Source: Inia geoffrensis (taxonomy: Eukaryota; Chordata; Mammalia; Artiodactyla; Iniidae). Taken from it: a DNA stretch of 64,000 nt. Shown here in pieces: positions 48,737 through 62,623 of this stretch. A model generated the notes under the pieces. The model saw nothing but the letters and a program-made list of their open reading frames with translations, made no database searches and was not told where the DNA came from. Location of the stretch: positions 248,001-312,000 of the forward strand of contig JAZAQT010000670.1 of assembly GCA_036417435.1 (NCBI GenBank), given 5' to 3'. Within the stretch, counting starts at the first letter, position 1. The number at the start of each line of letters is the position of its first letter. The position numbers were made by a program, and so were the translations under genes.

Positions 48737-50472
48737 GTCAGCTCACAAGAAAGCGAGTTGAGAAAAGGAGATCTTTGGCACTGTAACTCACAATCCTGCA
48801 GAGTTCCAAATGACCCCTATCATCCAAAAATTTATTGAAGGAAGGCTGTGAAGAGGACTTGAACGCGACGCAGAATTGCAGAAAACAGATATCAGGGGGA
48901 AGATAAGAATTGCTCTGAAAGCGTAGGAAAAGAGGCAGCAGTTCGACAGTGATGCACTTTGCCAAAAAGGGCGTATGCGTTTTTTCCTGAATATATTCAG
49001 GAAAAAACGCATACGCCCTTTTTGGCCAACCAAGCAAGCCTGCAATGGAAATCCGCACTACAAGGAAGTCTCACTTCCCACCGATCCAAAGGGCCGTCCG
49101 AAAAAATTGTAAAATCCAGAGAGGCAGGACAGGCCATGGAGAACCGGCAGCCTTGTTATGCTGATGGGCGGGATGTAAATTGCCAACAGCCACTCTGGAG
49201 AAGTGGATGGTGTTTCCTGGAACAAAGAAAAAACCAAGCTAGAGAGCCTAGGGCACTTCCACTTATGGTGCTATAGATTCGGAAAATTTAAATGAAAAAG
49301 ACACAGCCACACCAAAGTTTGGGGCTGCTCTGTGTACGGGATCCTTGACTATGGTACAACTTTAATAGCCCAGAAAGAGAAAAATGGATATAGAAGTTGT
49401 GGTACATCCCTACAATGGAATATCACTCAACAATGAAATCCATGGCAACAGACCAATAGCAGCATAATGACAGGATTTAGTTATGATGATTCTAAGTAAA
49501 ATAAGTCACACAGAAAAAGAAACATCATAAGATATCACTAATACCGGGAATGTAAACACGGCTACGTGTGAACTGCATTACAAAACACAACAGAGTCTCA
49601 CATTTACAAAAGAAACTTATGCTTGCTTAAGGGGAAAGGAGAGTGGGGAGACTGCATAAAACCAGAGGTTCACATTAGGACAGATACCATTCCATAAGCC
49701 AAATATATATTAGACAAGACCTACTCCTTCCTCAACGAAATGGACTCAACACCCAGTATTCAAAACCTTGGAATATGCCTGACTATGAAGAAAATTAAAA
49801 CCCATGCATTTATAGGTCTCCATAAGAAAATCATTTGTGTACAGCACCATACACACAGCAGTGTCAATAAGCTAAATCCCCTTATAAAAATAAATTTGAA
49901 AAACAAAACACAAGGACTGTGAAATAGAGAGAAATTCTTAAATAAGTCCTTCAGGGCTTGTGAGGAATCTTGGATTTACCACCTCTACATCCACAGCTGG
50001 GGGAGAGATAAGGCTGGACACTTGGGGCTGATAGTATTGGTGAGGGAATGCAGACCCTTTGAGGTAATGGTGCATGGTTCCCATTCCACGGGTCCCAAAT
50101 CTCCACGCTTAAGGGATTTATCCTTCAGCTAAAATATGCATGGAAAACCCAGAATATGGTCCACGAAGTGATCAGGCATAATTTCTAAAACTCATCGCCA
50201 TTTTCGCCCCCTGATACTCGAGTTCGCCGTTCCAGATGCGATATTAACATTCTCCCCACTTGGAGAGTCAGTGCCTTTGACCTCTTGTTTGGCACAGTTT
50301 GCAATTTCTGTGGAAGATGAACAGGAATAAGGAGAACCAATGAGCGGCTAACTCGATGTGTTTGGACGGGCACATTGAACTCTGATTTCCCTACAGGAAG
50401 AAGAATTCACCAAAGGCTCAGCGGGCCATGCCGGAACGAGATTAGGGCCTGAAGCAATTCTTCGGGTTTGTG
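48737..50472 (+). repeat. Satellite monomer M29 (1736 bp, CTTCCTCAAC subtype)
   Basis: Palindrome 48958–49029 with one mismatch at the left foot (TTTGCC); L1-derived segment about 49385–49911. AAAAAATTGTAAAATC near 49101 is otherwise seen only in M35, six monomers on. Private change: CCATGCATTTATAGG near 49802. Confidence 0.97.
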
Positions 50473-52208
50473 GTCAGCTCACAAGAAAGCGAGTTGAGAA
50501 AAGGAGATCTTTGGCACTGTAACTCACAATCCTGCAGAGTTCCAAATGACCCCTATCATCCAAAAATTTATTGAAGGAAGGCTGTGAAGAGGACTTGAAC
50601 GCGACGCAGAATTGCAGAAAACAGATATCAGGGGGTAGATAAGAATTGCTCTGAAAGCGTAGGAAAAGAGGCAGCAGTTCGACAGTGATGCACTTGGCCA
50701 AAAAGGGCGTATGCGTTTTTTCCTGAATATATTCAGGAAAAACCGCATACGCCCTTTTTGGCCAACCAAGCAAGCCTGCAATGGAAATCCGCACTACAAG
50801 GAAGTCTCACTTCCCACCGATCCAAAGGGCCGTCCGAAAAAAGTGTAAAATCCAGAGAGGCAGGACAGGCCGTGGAGAACCGGCAGCCTTGTTATGCTGA
50901 TGGGCGGGATGTAAATTGCCAACAGCCACTCTGGAGAAGTGGATGGTGTTTCCTGGAACAAAGAAAAAAACAAGCTAGAGAGCCTAGGGCACTTCCACTT
51001 ATGGTGCTATAGATTCGGAAAATTTAAATGAAAAAGACACAGCCACACCAAAGTTTGGGGCTGCTCTGTGTACGGGATCCTTGACTATGGTACAACTTTA
51101 ATAGCCCAGAAAGAGAAAAATGGATATAGAAGTTGTGGTACATCCCTACAATGGAATATCACTCAACAATGAAATCCATGGCAACACACCAGTAGCAGCA
51201 TAATGACAGGATTTAGTTATGATGATTCTAAGTGAAATAAGTCACACAGAAAAAGAAACATCATAAGATATCACTAATACCGGGAATGTAAACACGGCTA
51301 CGTGTGAACTGCATTACAAAACACAACAGAGTCTCACATTTACAAAAGAAACTTATGCTTGCTTAAGGGGAAAGGAGAGTGGGGAGGCTGCATAAAACCA
51401 GAGGTTCATATTAGGACAGATACCATTCCATAAGCCAAATATATATTAGACAAGACCTACTCCTTGCTCAACGAAATGGACTCAACACCCCGCATTCAAA
51501 ACCTAGGAATATGCCTGACTATGAAGAAAATTAAAACCCATACATTTATAGGTCTCCATAAGAAAATCATTTGTGTACAGCACCATACACACAGCAGTGT
51601 CAATAAGCTAAATCCCCTTATAAAAATAAATTTGAAAAACAAAACACAAGGACTGTGAAATAGAGAGAAATTCTTAAATAAGTCCTTCAGGGCTTGTGAG
51701 GAATCTTGGATTTACCACCTCTACATCCACAGCTGGGGGAGAGATAAGGCTGGACACTTGGGGCTGATACTATTGGTGAGGGAATGCAGACCCTTTGAGG
51801 TAATGGTGCATGGTTCCCATTCCACGGGTCCCAAATCTCCACGTTTAAGGGATTTATCCTTCAGCTAAAATATGCATGGAAAACCCAGAATATGGTCCAC
51901 GAAGTGATCAGGCATAATTTCTAAAACTCATCGCCATTTTCGCCCCCTGATACTCGAGTTCGCCATTCCAGATGCGATATTAACATTCTCCCCACTTGGA
52001 GAGTCAGTGCCTTTGACCTCTTGTTTGGCACAGTTTGCAATTTCTGTGGAAGATGAACAGGAATAAGGAGAACCAATGAGCGGCTAACTCGATGTGTTTG
52101 GACGGGCACATTGAACTCTGATTTCCCTACAGGAAGAAGAATTCACCAAAGGCTCAGCGGGCCATGCCAGAACGAGATTAGGGCCTGAAGCAATTCTTCG
52201 GGTTTGCG
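50473..52208 (+). repeat. Satellite monomer M30 (1736 bp)
   Basis: Palindrome 50694–50765 with one mismatch (AAAACCGCATACG in the right arm); L1-derived segment about 51121–51647. GAAAAAAACAAGC near 50963 is shared with M33. The end carries GTTCGCCATTCC near 51958 and GCCAGAACG near 52166, as does the end of M36. Confidence 0.97.
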
Positions 52209-53944
52209 GTCAGCTCACAAGAAAGCGAGTTGAGAAAAGGAGATCTTTGGCACTGTAACTCACAATCCTGCAGAGTTCCAAATGACCCCTATCATCCAAA
52301 AATTTATTGAAGGAAGGCTGTGAAGAGGACTTGAACGCGACGCAGAATTGCAGAAAACAGACATCAGGGGGTAGATAAGAATTGCTCTGAAAGCGTAGTT
52401 AAAGAGGCAGCAGTTCGACAGTGATGCACTTGGCCAAAAAGGGCGTATCTGTTTTTTCCTGAATATATTCAGGAAAAAACGCATACGCCCTTTTTGGCCA
52501 ACCAAGCAAGCCTGCAATGGAAATCCGCACTACAAGGAAGTCTCACTTCCCACCGATCCAAAGGGCCGTCCGAAAAAAGTGTAAAATCCAGAGAGGCAGG
52601 ACAGGCCATGGAGAACCGGCAGCCTTGTTATGCTGATGGGCGGGATGTAAATTGCCAACATCCACTCTGGAGAACTGGATGGTGTTTCCTGGAACAAAGA
52701 AAAAACCAAGCTAGAGAGCCTAGGGCACTTCCACTTATGGTGCTATAGATTCGGAAAATTTAAATGAAAAAGACACAGCCACACCAAAGTTTGGGTCTGC
52801 TCTGTGTACGGGATCCTTGACTATGGTACAACTTTAATAGCCCAGAAAGAGAAAAATGGATATAGAAGTTGTGGTACATCCCTACAATGGAATATCACTC
52901 AACAATGAAATCCATGGCAACAGACCAATAGCAGCATAATGACAGGATTTAGTTATGATGATTCTAAGTAAAATAAGTCACACAGAAAAAGAAACATCAT
53001 AAGATATCACTAATACCGGGAATGTAAACACGGCTACGTGTGAACTGTATTACAAAACACAACAGAGTCTCACATTTACAAAAGAAACTTATGCTTGCTT
53101 AAGGGGAAAGGAGAGTGGGGAGACTGCATAAAACCAGAGGTTCACATTAGGACAGATACCATTCCATAAGCCAAATATATATTAGACAAGACCTACTCCT
53201 TCCTCAACGAAATGGACTCAACACCCAGTATTCAAAACCTTGGAATATGCCTGACTATGAAGAAAATTAAAACCCATACATTTATAGGTCTCCATAAGAA
53301 AATCATTTGTGTACAGCACCATACACACAGCAGTGTCAATAAGCTAAATCCCCTTATAAAAATAAATTTGAAAAACAAAACACAAGGACTGTGAAATAGA
53401 GAGAAATTCTTAAATAAGTCCTTCAGGGCTTGTGAGGAATCTTGGATTTACCACCTCTACATCCACAGCTGGGGGAGAGATAAGGCTGGACACTTGGGGC
53501 TGATAGTATTGGTGAGGGAATGCAGACCCTTTGAGGTAATGGTGCATGGTTCCCATTCCACGGGTCCCAAATCTCCACGCTTAAGGGATTTATCCTTCAG
53601 CTAAAATATGCATGGAAAACCCAGAATATGGTCCACGAAGTGATCAGGCATAATTTCTAAAACTCATCGCCATTTTCGCCCCCTGATACTCGAGTTCGCC
53701 GTTCCAGATGCGATATTAACATTCTCCCCACTTGGAGAGTCAGTGCCTTTGACCTCTTGTTTGGCACAGTTTGCAATTTCTGTGGAAGATGAACAGGAAT
53801 AAGGAGAACCAATGAGCGGCTAACTCGATGTGTTTGGACGGGCACATTGAACTCTGATTTCCCTACAGGAAGAAGAATTCACCAAAGGCTCAGCGGGCCA
53901 TGCCGGAACGAAATTAGGGCGTGAAGCAATTCTTCGGGTTTGCG
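52209..53944 (+). repeat. Satellite monomer M31 (1736 bp, CTTCCTCAAC subtype)
   Basis: Palindrome 52430–52501 with two adjacent left-arm changes (GTATCTGTTTT); L1-derived segment about 52857–53383. GAGAACTGGATGG near 52670 is otherwise found only in M37. Private changes: AACATCCACTC near 52656, AGCGTAGTTAAAG near 52392 and TGGGTCTGC near 52792. Confidence 0.97.
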
Positions 53945-55680
53945 GTCAGCTCACAAGAAAGCGAGTTGAGAAAAGGAGATCTTTGGCACTGTAACTCACA
54001 ATCCTGCAGAGTTCCAAATGACCCCTATCATCCAAAAATTTATTGAAGGAAGGCTGTGAAGAGGACTTGAACGCGACGCAGAATTGCAGAAAACAGATAT
54101 CAGGGGGTAGATAAGAATTGCTCTGAAAGCGTAGGAAAAGAGGCAGCAGTTCGACAGTGATGCACTTGGCCAAAAAGGGCGTATGCGTTTTTTCCTGAAT
54201 ATATTCAGGAAAAAACGCATACGCCCTTTTTGGCCAACCAAGCAAGCCTGCAATGGAAATCCGCACTACAAGGAAGTCTCACTTCCCACCGATCCAAAGG
54301 GCCGTTCGAAAAAAGTGTAAAATCCAGAGAGGCAGGACAGGCCGTGGAGAACCGGCAGCCTTGTTATGCTGATGGGCGGGATGTAAATTGCCAACAGCCA
54401 CTCTGGAGAAGTGGATGGTGTTTCCTGGAACAAAGAAAAAACCAAGCTAGAGAGCCTAGGGCACTTCCACTTATGGTGCTATAGATTCGGAAAATTTAAA
54501 TGAAAAAGACACAGCGACACCAAAGTTTGGGGCTGCTCTGTGTACGGGATCCTTGACTATGGTACAACTTTAATAGCCCAGAAAGAGAAAAATGGATATA
54601 GAAGTTGTGGTACATCCCTACAATGGAATATCACTCAACAATGAAATCCATGGCAACAGACCAATAGCAGCATAATGACAGGATTTAGTTATGATGATTC
54701 TAAGTAAAATAAGTCACACAGAAAAAGAAACATCTTAAGATATCACTAATACCAGGAATGTAAACACGGCTACGTGTGAACTGCATTACAAAACACAACA
54801 GAGTCTCACATTTACAAAAGAAACTTATGCTTGCTTAAGGGGAAAGGAGAGTGGGGAGACTGCATAAAACCAGAGGTTCACATTAGGACAGATACCATTC
54901 CATAAGCCAAATATATATTAGACAAGACCTACTCCTTCCTCAACGAAATGGACTCAACACCGAGTATTCAAAACCTTGGAATATGCCTGACTATGAAGAA
55001 AATTAAAACCCATACATTTATAGGTCTCCATAAGAAAATCATTTGTGTACAGCACCATACACACAGCAGTGTCAATAAGCTAAATCCCCTTATAAAAATA
55101 AATTTGAAAAACAAAACACAAGGACTGTGAAATAGAGAGAAATTCTTAAATAAGTCCTTCAGGGCTTGTGAGGAATATTGGATTTACCACCTCTACATCC
55201 ACAGCTGGGGGAGATATAAGGCTGGACACTTGGGGCTGATAGTATTGGTGAGGGAATGCAGACCCTTTGAGGTAATGGTGCATGGTTCCCATTCCACGGG
55301 TCCCAAATCTCCACGCTTAAGGGATTTATCCTTCAGCTAAAATATGCATGGAAAACCCAGAATATGGTCCACGGAGTGATCAGGCATAATTTCTAAAACT
55401 CATCGCCATTTTCGCCCCCTGATACTCGAGTTCGCTGTTCCAGATGCGATATTAACATTCTCCCCACTTAGAGAGTCAGTGCATTTGACCTCTTGTTTGG
55501 CACAGTTTGCAATTTCTGTGGAAGATGAACAGGAATAAGGAGAACCAATGAGCGGCTAACTCGATGTGTTTGGACGGGCACATTGAACTCTGATTTCCCT
55601 ACAGGAAGAAGAATTCACCAAAGGCTCAGCGGGCCATGCCGGAACGAGATTAGGGCCTGAAGCAATTTTTCGGGTTTGCG
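53945..55680 (+). repeat. Satellite monomer M32 (1736 bp, CTTCCTCAAC subtype)
   Basis: Palindrome 54166–54237, perfect; L1-derived segment about 54593–55119. GCCGTTCGAAAA near 54301 is shared with M36. It has many private changes for this part of the array: CATCTTAAGAT near 54731, ACCAGGAATG near 54751, GAATATTGG near 55172, TCGCTGTTCC near 55432 and CTTAGAGAG near 55467. Confidence 0.97.
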
Positions 55681-57416
55681 GTCAGCTCACAAGAAAGCGA
55701 GTTGAGAAAAGGAGATCTTTGGCACTGTAACTCACAATCCTGCAGAGTTCCAAATGACCCCTATCATCCAAAAATTTATTGAAGGAAGGCTGTGAAGAGG
55801 ACTTGAACGCGACGCAGAATTGCAGAAAACAGATATCAGGGGGTAGATAAGAATTGCTCTGAAAGCGTAGGAAAAGAGGCAGCAGTTCGACAGTGATGCA
55901 CTTGGCCAAAAAGGGCGTATGCGTTTTTTCCTGAATATATTCAGGAAAAAACGCATACGCCCTTTTTGGCCAACCAAGCAAGCCTGCAATGGAAATCCGC
56001 ACTACAAGGAAGTCTCACTTCCCACCGATCCAAAGGGCCGTCCGAAAAAAGTGTAAAATCCAGAGAGGCAGGACAGGCCGTGGAGAACCGGCAGCCTTGT
56101 TATGCTGATGGGCGGGATGTAAATTGCCAACAGCCACTCTGGAGAAGTGGATGGTGTTTCCTGGAACAAAGAAAAAAACAAGCTAGAGAGCCTAGGGCAC
56201 TTCCACTTATGGTGCTATAGATTCGGAAAATTTAAATGAAAAAGACACAGCCACACCAAAGTTTGGGGCTGCTCTGTGTACGGGATCCTTGACTATGGTA
56301 CAACTTTAATAGCCCAGAAAGAGAAAAATGGATATAGAAGTTGTGGTACATCCCTACAATGGAATATCACTCAACAATGAAATCCATGGCAACACACCAG
56401 TAGCAGCATAATGACAGGATTTAGTTATGATGATTCTAAGTGAAATAAGTCACACAGAAAAAGAAACATCATAAGATATCACTAATACCGGGAATGTAAA
56501 CACGGCTACGTGTGAACTGCATTACAAAACACAACAGAGTCTCACATTTACAAAAGAAACTTATGCTTGCTTAAGGGGAAAGGAGAGTGGGTAGGCTGCA
56601 TAAAACCAGAGGTTCATATTAGGACAGATACCATTCCATAAGCCAAATATATATTAGACAAGACCTACTCCTTGCTCAACGAAATGGACTCAACACCCCG
56701 TATTCAAAACCTAGGAATATGCCTGACTATGAAGAAAATTAAAACCCATACATTTATAGGTCTCCATAAGAAAATCATTTGTGTACAGCACCATACACAC
56801 AGCAGTGTCAATAAGCTAAATCCCCTTATAAAAATAAATTTGAAAAACAAAACACAAGGACTGTGAAATAGAGAGAAATTCTTAAATAAGTCCTTCAGGG
56901 CTTGTGAGGAATCTTGGATTTACAACCTCTACATCCACAGCTGGGGGAGAGATAAGGCTGGACACTTGGGGCTGAGAGTATTGGTGAGGGAATGCAGACC
57001 CTTTGAGGTAATGGTGCATGGTTCCCATTCCACGGGTCCCAAATCTCCACGCTTAAGGGATTTATCCTTCAGCTAAAATATGCATGGAAAACCCAGAATA
57101 TGGTCCACGAAGTGATCAGGCATAATTTCTAAAACTCATCGCCATTTTCGCCCCCTGATACTCGAGTTCGCCGTTCCAGATGCGATATTAACATTCTCCC
57201 CACTTGGAGAGTCAGTGCCTTTGACCTCTTGTTTGGCACAGTTTGCAATTTCTGTGGAAGATGAACAGGAATAAGGAGAACCAATGAGCGGCTAACTCGA
57301 TGTGTTTGGACGGGCACATTGAACTCTGATTTCCCTACAGGAAGAAGAATTCACCAAAGGCTCAGCGGGCCATGCCGGAACGAGATTAGGGCCTGAAGCA
57401 ATTCTTCGGGTTTTCG
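55681..57416 (+). repeat. Satellite monomer M33 (1736 bp)
   Basis: Palindrome 55902–55973, perfect; L1-derived segment about 56329–56855. GAAAAAAACAAGC near 56171 is shared with M30. Private changes: GAGTGGGTAGGC near 56584, TTTACAACCTC near 56918 and GCTGAGAGTATTGG near 56970. Confidence 0.97.
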
Positions 57417-59151
57417 GTCAGCTCACAAGAAAGCGAGTTGAGAAAAGGAGATCTTTGGCACTGTAACTCACAATCCTGCAGAGTTCCAAATGACCCCTAT
57501 CATCCAAAAATTTATTGAAGGAAGGCTGTGAAGAGGACTTGAACGCGACGCAGATTTGCAGAAAACAGATATCAGGGGGTAGATAAGAATTGCTCTGAAA
57601 GCGTAGGAAAAGAGGCAGCAGTTCGACAGTGATGCACTTGGCCAAAAAGGGCGTATGCATTTTTTCCTGAATATATTCAGGAAAAAACGCATACGCCCTT
57701 TTTGGCCAACCAAGCAAGCCTGCAATGGAAATCCGCACTACAAGAAGTCTCACTTCCCACCGATCCAAAGGGCCGTCCGAAAAAAGTGTAAAATCCAGAG
57801 AGGCAGGACATGCCATGGAGAACCGGCAGCCTTGTTATGCTGATGGGCGGGATGTAAATTGCCAACAGCCACTCTGGAGAAGTGGATGGTGTTTCCTGGA
57901 ACAAAGAAAAAACCAAGCTAGAGAGCCTAGGGCACTTCCACTTTTGGTGCTATAGATTCGGAAAATTTAAATGAAAAAGACACAGCCACACCAAAGTTTG
58001 GGGCTGCTCTGTGTACGGGATCCTTGACTATGGTACAACTTTAATAGCCCAGAAAGAGAAAAATTGATATAGAAGTTGTGGTAAATCCCTACAATGGAAT
58101 ATCACTCAACAATGAAATCAATGGCAACACACCAGTAGCAGCATAATGACAGGATTTAGTTATGATGATTCTAAGTGAAATAAGTCACACAGAAAAAGAA
58201 ACATCATAAGATATCACTAATACCGGGAATGTAAACACGGCTACGTGTGAACTGCATTACAAAACACAACAGAGTCTCACATTTACAAAAGAAACTTATG
58301 CTTGCTTAAGGGGAAAGGAGAGTGGGGAGGCTGCATAAAACCAGAGGTTCACATTAGGAGAGATACCATTCCATAAGCCAAATATATATTAGACAAGACC
58401 TACTCCTTGCTCAACCAAATGGACTCAACACCCAGTATTCAAAACCTTGGAATATGCCTGACTATGAAGAAAATTAAAACCCATACATTTATAGGTCTCC
58501 ATAAGAAAATCATTTGTGTACAGCACCATACACACAGCAGTGTCAATAAGCTAAATCCCCTTATAAAAATAAATTTGAAAAACAAAACACAAGGACTGTG
58601 AAATAGAGAGAAATTCTTAAATAAGTCCTTCAGGGCTTGTGAGGAATCTTGGATTTACCACCTCTACATCCACAGCTGGGGGAGAGATAAGGCTGGACAC
58701 TTGGGGCTGATAGTATTGGTGAGGGAATGCAGACCCTTTGAGGTAATGGTGCATGGTTCCCATTCCACGGGTCCCAAATCTCCACGTTTAAGGGATTTAT
58801 CCTTCAGCTAAAATATGCATGGAAAACCCAGAATATGGTCCACGAAGTGATCAGGCATAATTTCTAAAACTCATCGCCATTTTCGCCCCCTGATAATCGA
58901 GTTCGCCGTTCCAGATGCGATATTAACATTCTCCCCACTTGGAGAGTCAGTGCCTTTGACCTCTTGTTTGGCACAGTTTGCAATTTCTGTGGAAGATGAA
59001 CAGGAATAAGGAGAACCAATGAGCGGCTAACTCGATGTGTTTGGACGGGCACATTGAACTCTGATTTCCCTACAGGAAGAAGAATTCACCAAAGGCTCAG
59101 CGGGCCATGCCGGAACGAGATTAGGGCCTGAAGCAATTCTTCGGGTTTGCG
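57417..59151 (+). repeat. Satellite monomer M34 (1735 bp, AAGAAG subtype)
   Basis: Palindrome 57638–57709 with one mismatch (left arm GTATGCATTTTTT); L1-derived segment about 58064–58590. It has the AAGAAG loss near 57741, an isolated copy of the subtype otherwise seen in M22–M27. Private changes: GCAGATTTGCAG near 57551 and GATAATCGAG near 58891, which destroys the XhoI site. Confidence 0.97.
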
Positions 59152-60887
59152 GTCAGCTCACAAGAAAGCGAGTTGAGAAAAGGAGATCTTTGGCACTGTA
59201 ACTCACAATCCTGCAGAGTTCCAAATGACCCCTATCATCCAAAAATTTATTGAAGGAAGGCTGTGAAGAGGACTTGAACGCGACGCAGAATTGCAGAAAA
59301 CAGATATCAGGGGGTAGATAAGAATTGCTCTGAAAGCGTAGGAAAAGAGGCAGCAGTTCGACAGTGATGCACTTGGCCAAAAAGGGCGTATGCGTTTTTT
59401 CCTGAATATATTCAGGAAAAAACGCATACGCCCTTTTTGGCCAACCAAGCAAGCCTGCAATGGAAATCCGCACTACAAGGAAGTCTCACTTCCCACCGAT
59501 CCAAAGGGCCGTCCGAAAAAATTGTAAAATCCAGAGAGGCAGGACAGGCCGTGGAGAACCGGCAGCCTTGTTATGCTGATGGGCGGGATGTAAATTGCCA
59601 ACAGCCACTCTGGAGAAGTGGATGGTGTTTCCTGGAACAAAGAAAAAACCAAGCTAGAGAGCCTAGGGCACTTCCACTTATGGTGCTATAGATTCGGAAA
59701 ATTTAAATGAAAAAGACACAGCCACACCAAAGTTTGGGGCTGCTCTGTGTACGGGATCCTTGACTATGGTACAACTTTAATAGCCCAGAAAGAGAAAAAT
59801 GGATATAGAAGTTGTGGTACATCCCTACAATGGAATATCACTCAACAATGAAATCCATGGCAACACACCAGTAGCAGCATAATGACAGGATTTAGTTATG
59901 ATGATTCTAAGTGAAATAAGTCACACAGAAAAAGAAACATCATAAGATATCACTAATACCGGGAATGTAAACACGGCTACGTGTGAAATGCATTACAAAA
60001 CACAACAGAGTCTCACATTTACAAAAGAAACTTATGCTTGCTTAAGGGGAAAGGAGAGTGGGGGGGCTGCATAAAACCAGAGGTTCATATTAGGACAGAT
60101 ACCATTCCATAAGCCAAATATATATTAGACAAGACCTACTCCTTGCTCAACGAAATGGACTCAACACCCCGTATTCAAAACCTAGGAATATGCCTGACTA
60201 TGAAGAAAATTAAAACCCATACATTTATAGGTCTCCATAAGAAAATCATTTGTGTACAGCACCATACACACAGCAGTGTCAATAAGCTAAATCCCCTTAT
60301 AAAAATAAATTTGAAAAACAAAACACAAGGACTGTGAAATAGAGAGAAATTCTTAAATAAGTCCTTCAGGGCTTGTGAGGAATCTTGGATTTACCACCTC
60401 TACATCCACAGCTGGGAGAGAGATAAGGCTGGACACTTGGGGCTGATACTATTGGTGAGGGAATGCAGACCCTTTGAGGTAATGGTGCATGGTTCCCATT
60501 CCACGGGTCCCAAATCTCCACGTTTAAGGGATTTATCCTTCAGCTAAAATATGCATGGAAAACCCAGAATATGGTCCACGAAGTGATCAGGCATAATTTC
60601 TAAAACTCATCGCCATTTTCGCCCCCTGATACTCGAGTTCGCCGTTCCAGATGCGATATTAACATTCTCCCCACTTGGAGAGTCAGTGCCTTTGACCTCT
60701 TGTTTGGCACAGTTTGCAATTTCTGTGGAAGATGAACAGGAATAAGGAGAACCAATGAGCGGCTAACTCGATGTGTTTGGACGGGCACATTGAACTCTGA
60801 TTTCCCTACAGGAAGAAGAATTCACCAAAGGCTCAGCGGGCCATGCCGGAACGAGTTTAGGGCCTGAAGCAATTCTTTGGGTTTGCG
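59152..60887 (+). repeat. Satellite monomer M35 (1736 bp)
   Basis: Palindrome 59373–59444, perfect; L1-derived segment about 59800–60326. AAAAAATTGTAAAATC near 59516 is shared with M29. GTGGGGGGGCTGC near 60058 is shared with M27 and M36. Private changes: GTGAAATGCATT near 59983 and CGAGTTTAGGG near 60852. Confidence 0.97.
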
Positions 60888-62623
60888 GTCAGCTCACAAG
60901 AAAGCGAGTTGAGAAAAGGAGATCTTTGGCACTGTAACTCACAATCCTGCAGAGTTCCAAATGACCCCTATCATCCAAAAATTTATTGAAGGAAGGCTGT
61001 GAAGAGGACTTGAACGCGACGCAGAATTGCAGAAAACAGATATCAGGGGGTAGATAAGAATTGCTCTGAAAGCGTAGGAAAAGAGGCAGCAGTTCGACAG
61101 TGATGCACTTGGCCAAAAAGGGCGTATGCGTTTTTTCCTGAATATATTCAGGAAAAAACGCATACGCCCTTTTTGGCCAACCAAGCAAGCCTGCAATGGA
61201 AATCCGCACTACAAGGAAGTCTCACTTCCCACCGATCCAAAGGGCCGTTCGAAAAAAGTGTAAAATCCAGAGAGGCAGGACAGGCCGTGGAGAACCGGCA
61301 GCCTTGTTATGCTGATGGGCGGGATGTAAATTGCCAACAGCCACTCTGGAGAAGTGGATGGTGTTTCCTGGAACAAAGAAAAAACCAAGCTAGAGAGCCT
61401 AGGGCACTTCCACTTATGGTGCTATAGATTCGGAAAATTTAAATGAAAAAGACACAGCCACACCAAAGTTTGGGGCTGCTCTGTGTACGGGATCCTTGAC
61501 TATGGTACAACTTTAATAGCCCAGAAAGAGAAAAATGGATATAGAAGTTGTGGTACATCCCTACAATGGAATATCACTCAACAATGAAATCCATGGCAAC
61601 ACACCAGTAGCAGCATAATGACAGGATTTAGTTATGATGATTCTAAGTGAAATAAGTCACACAGAAAAAGAAACATCATAAGATATCACTAATACCGGGA
61701 ATGTAAACACGGCTACGTGTGAACTGCATTACAAAACACAACAGAGTCTCACATTTACAAAAGAAACTTATGCTTGCTTAAGGGGAAAGGAGAGTGGGGG
61801 GGCTGCATAAAACCAGAGGTTCATATTAGGACAGATACCATTCCATAAGCCAAATATATATTAGACAAGACCTACTCCTTGCTCAACGAAATGGACTCAA
61901 CACCCCGTATTCAAAACCTAGGAATATGCCTGACTATGAAGAAAATTAAAACCCATACATTTATAGGTCTCCATAAGAAAATCATTTGTGTACAGCACCA
62001 TACACACAGCAGTGTCAATAAGCTAAATCCCCTTACAAAAATAAATTTGAAAAACAAAACACAAGGACTGTGAAATAGAGAGAAATTCTTAAATAAGTCC
62101 TTCAGGGCTTGTGAGGAATCTTGGATTTACCACCTCTACATCCACAGCTGGGGGAGAGATAAGGCTGGACACTTGGGGCTGATACTATTGGTGAGGGAAT
62201 GCAGACCCTTTGAGGTAATGGTGCATGGTTCCCATTCCACGGGTCCCAAATCTCCACGTTTAAGGGATTTATCCTTCAGCTAAAATATGCATGGAAAACC
62301 CAGAATATGGTCCACAAAGTGATCAGGCATAATTTCTAAAACTCATCGCCATTTTCGCCCCCTGATACTCGAGTTCGCCATTCCAGATGCGATATTAACA
62401 TTCTCCCCACTTGGAGAGTCAGTGCCTTTGACCTCTTGTTTGGCACAGTTTGCAATTTCTGTGGAAGATGAACAGGAATAAGGAGAACCAATGAGCGGCT
62501 AACTCGATGTGTTTGGACGGGCACATTGAACTCTGATTTCCCTACAGGAAGAAGAATTCACCAAAGGCTCAGTGGGCCATGCCAGAACGAGATTAGGGCC
62601 TGAAGCAATTCTTCGGGTTTGCG
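60888..62623 (+). repeat. Satellite monomer M36 (1736 bp)
   Basis: Palindrome 61109–61180, perfect; L1-derived segment about 61536–62062. GCCGTTCGAAAA near 61244 is shared with M32. The end carries GTTCGCCATTCC near 62373 and GCCAGAACG near 62580, as in M30. Private change: CCCCTTACAAAAATA near 62029 within the L1 tail. Confidence 0.97.
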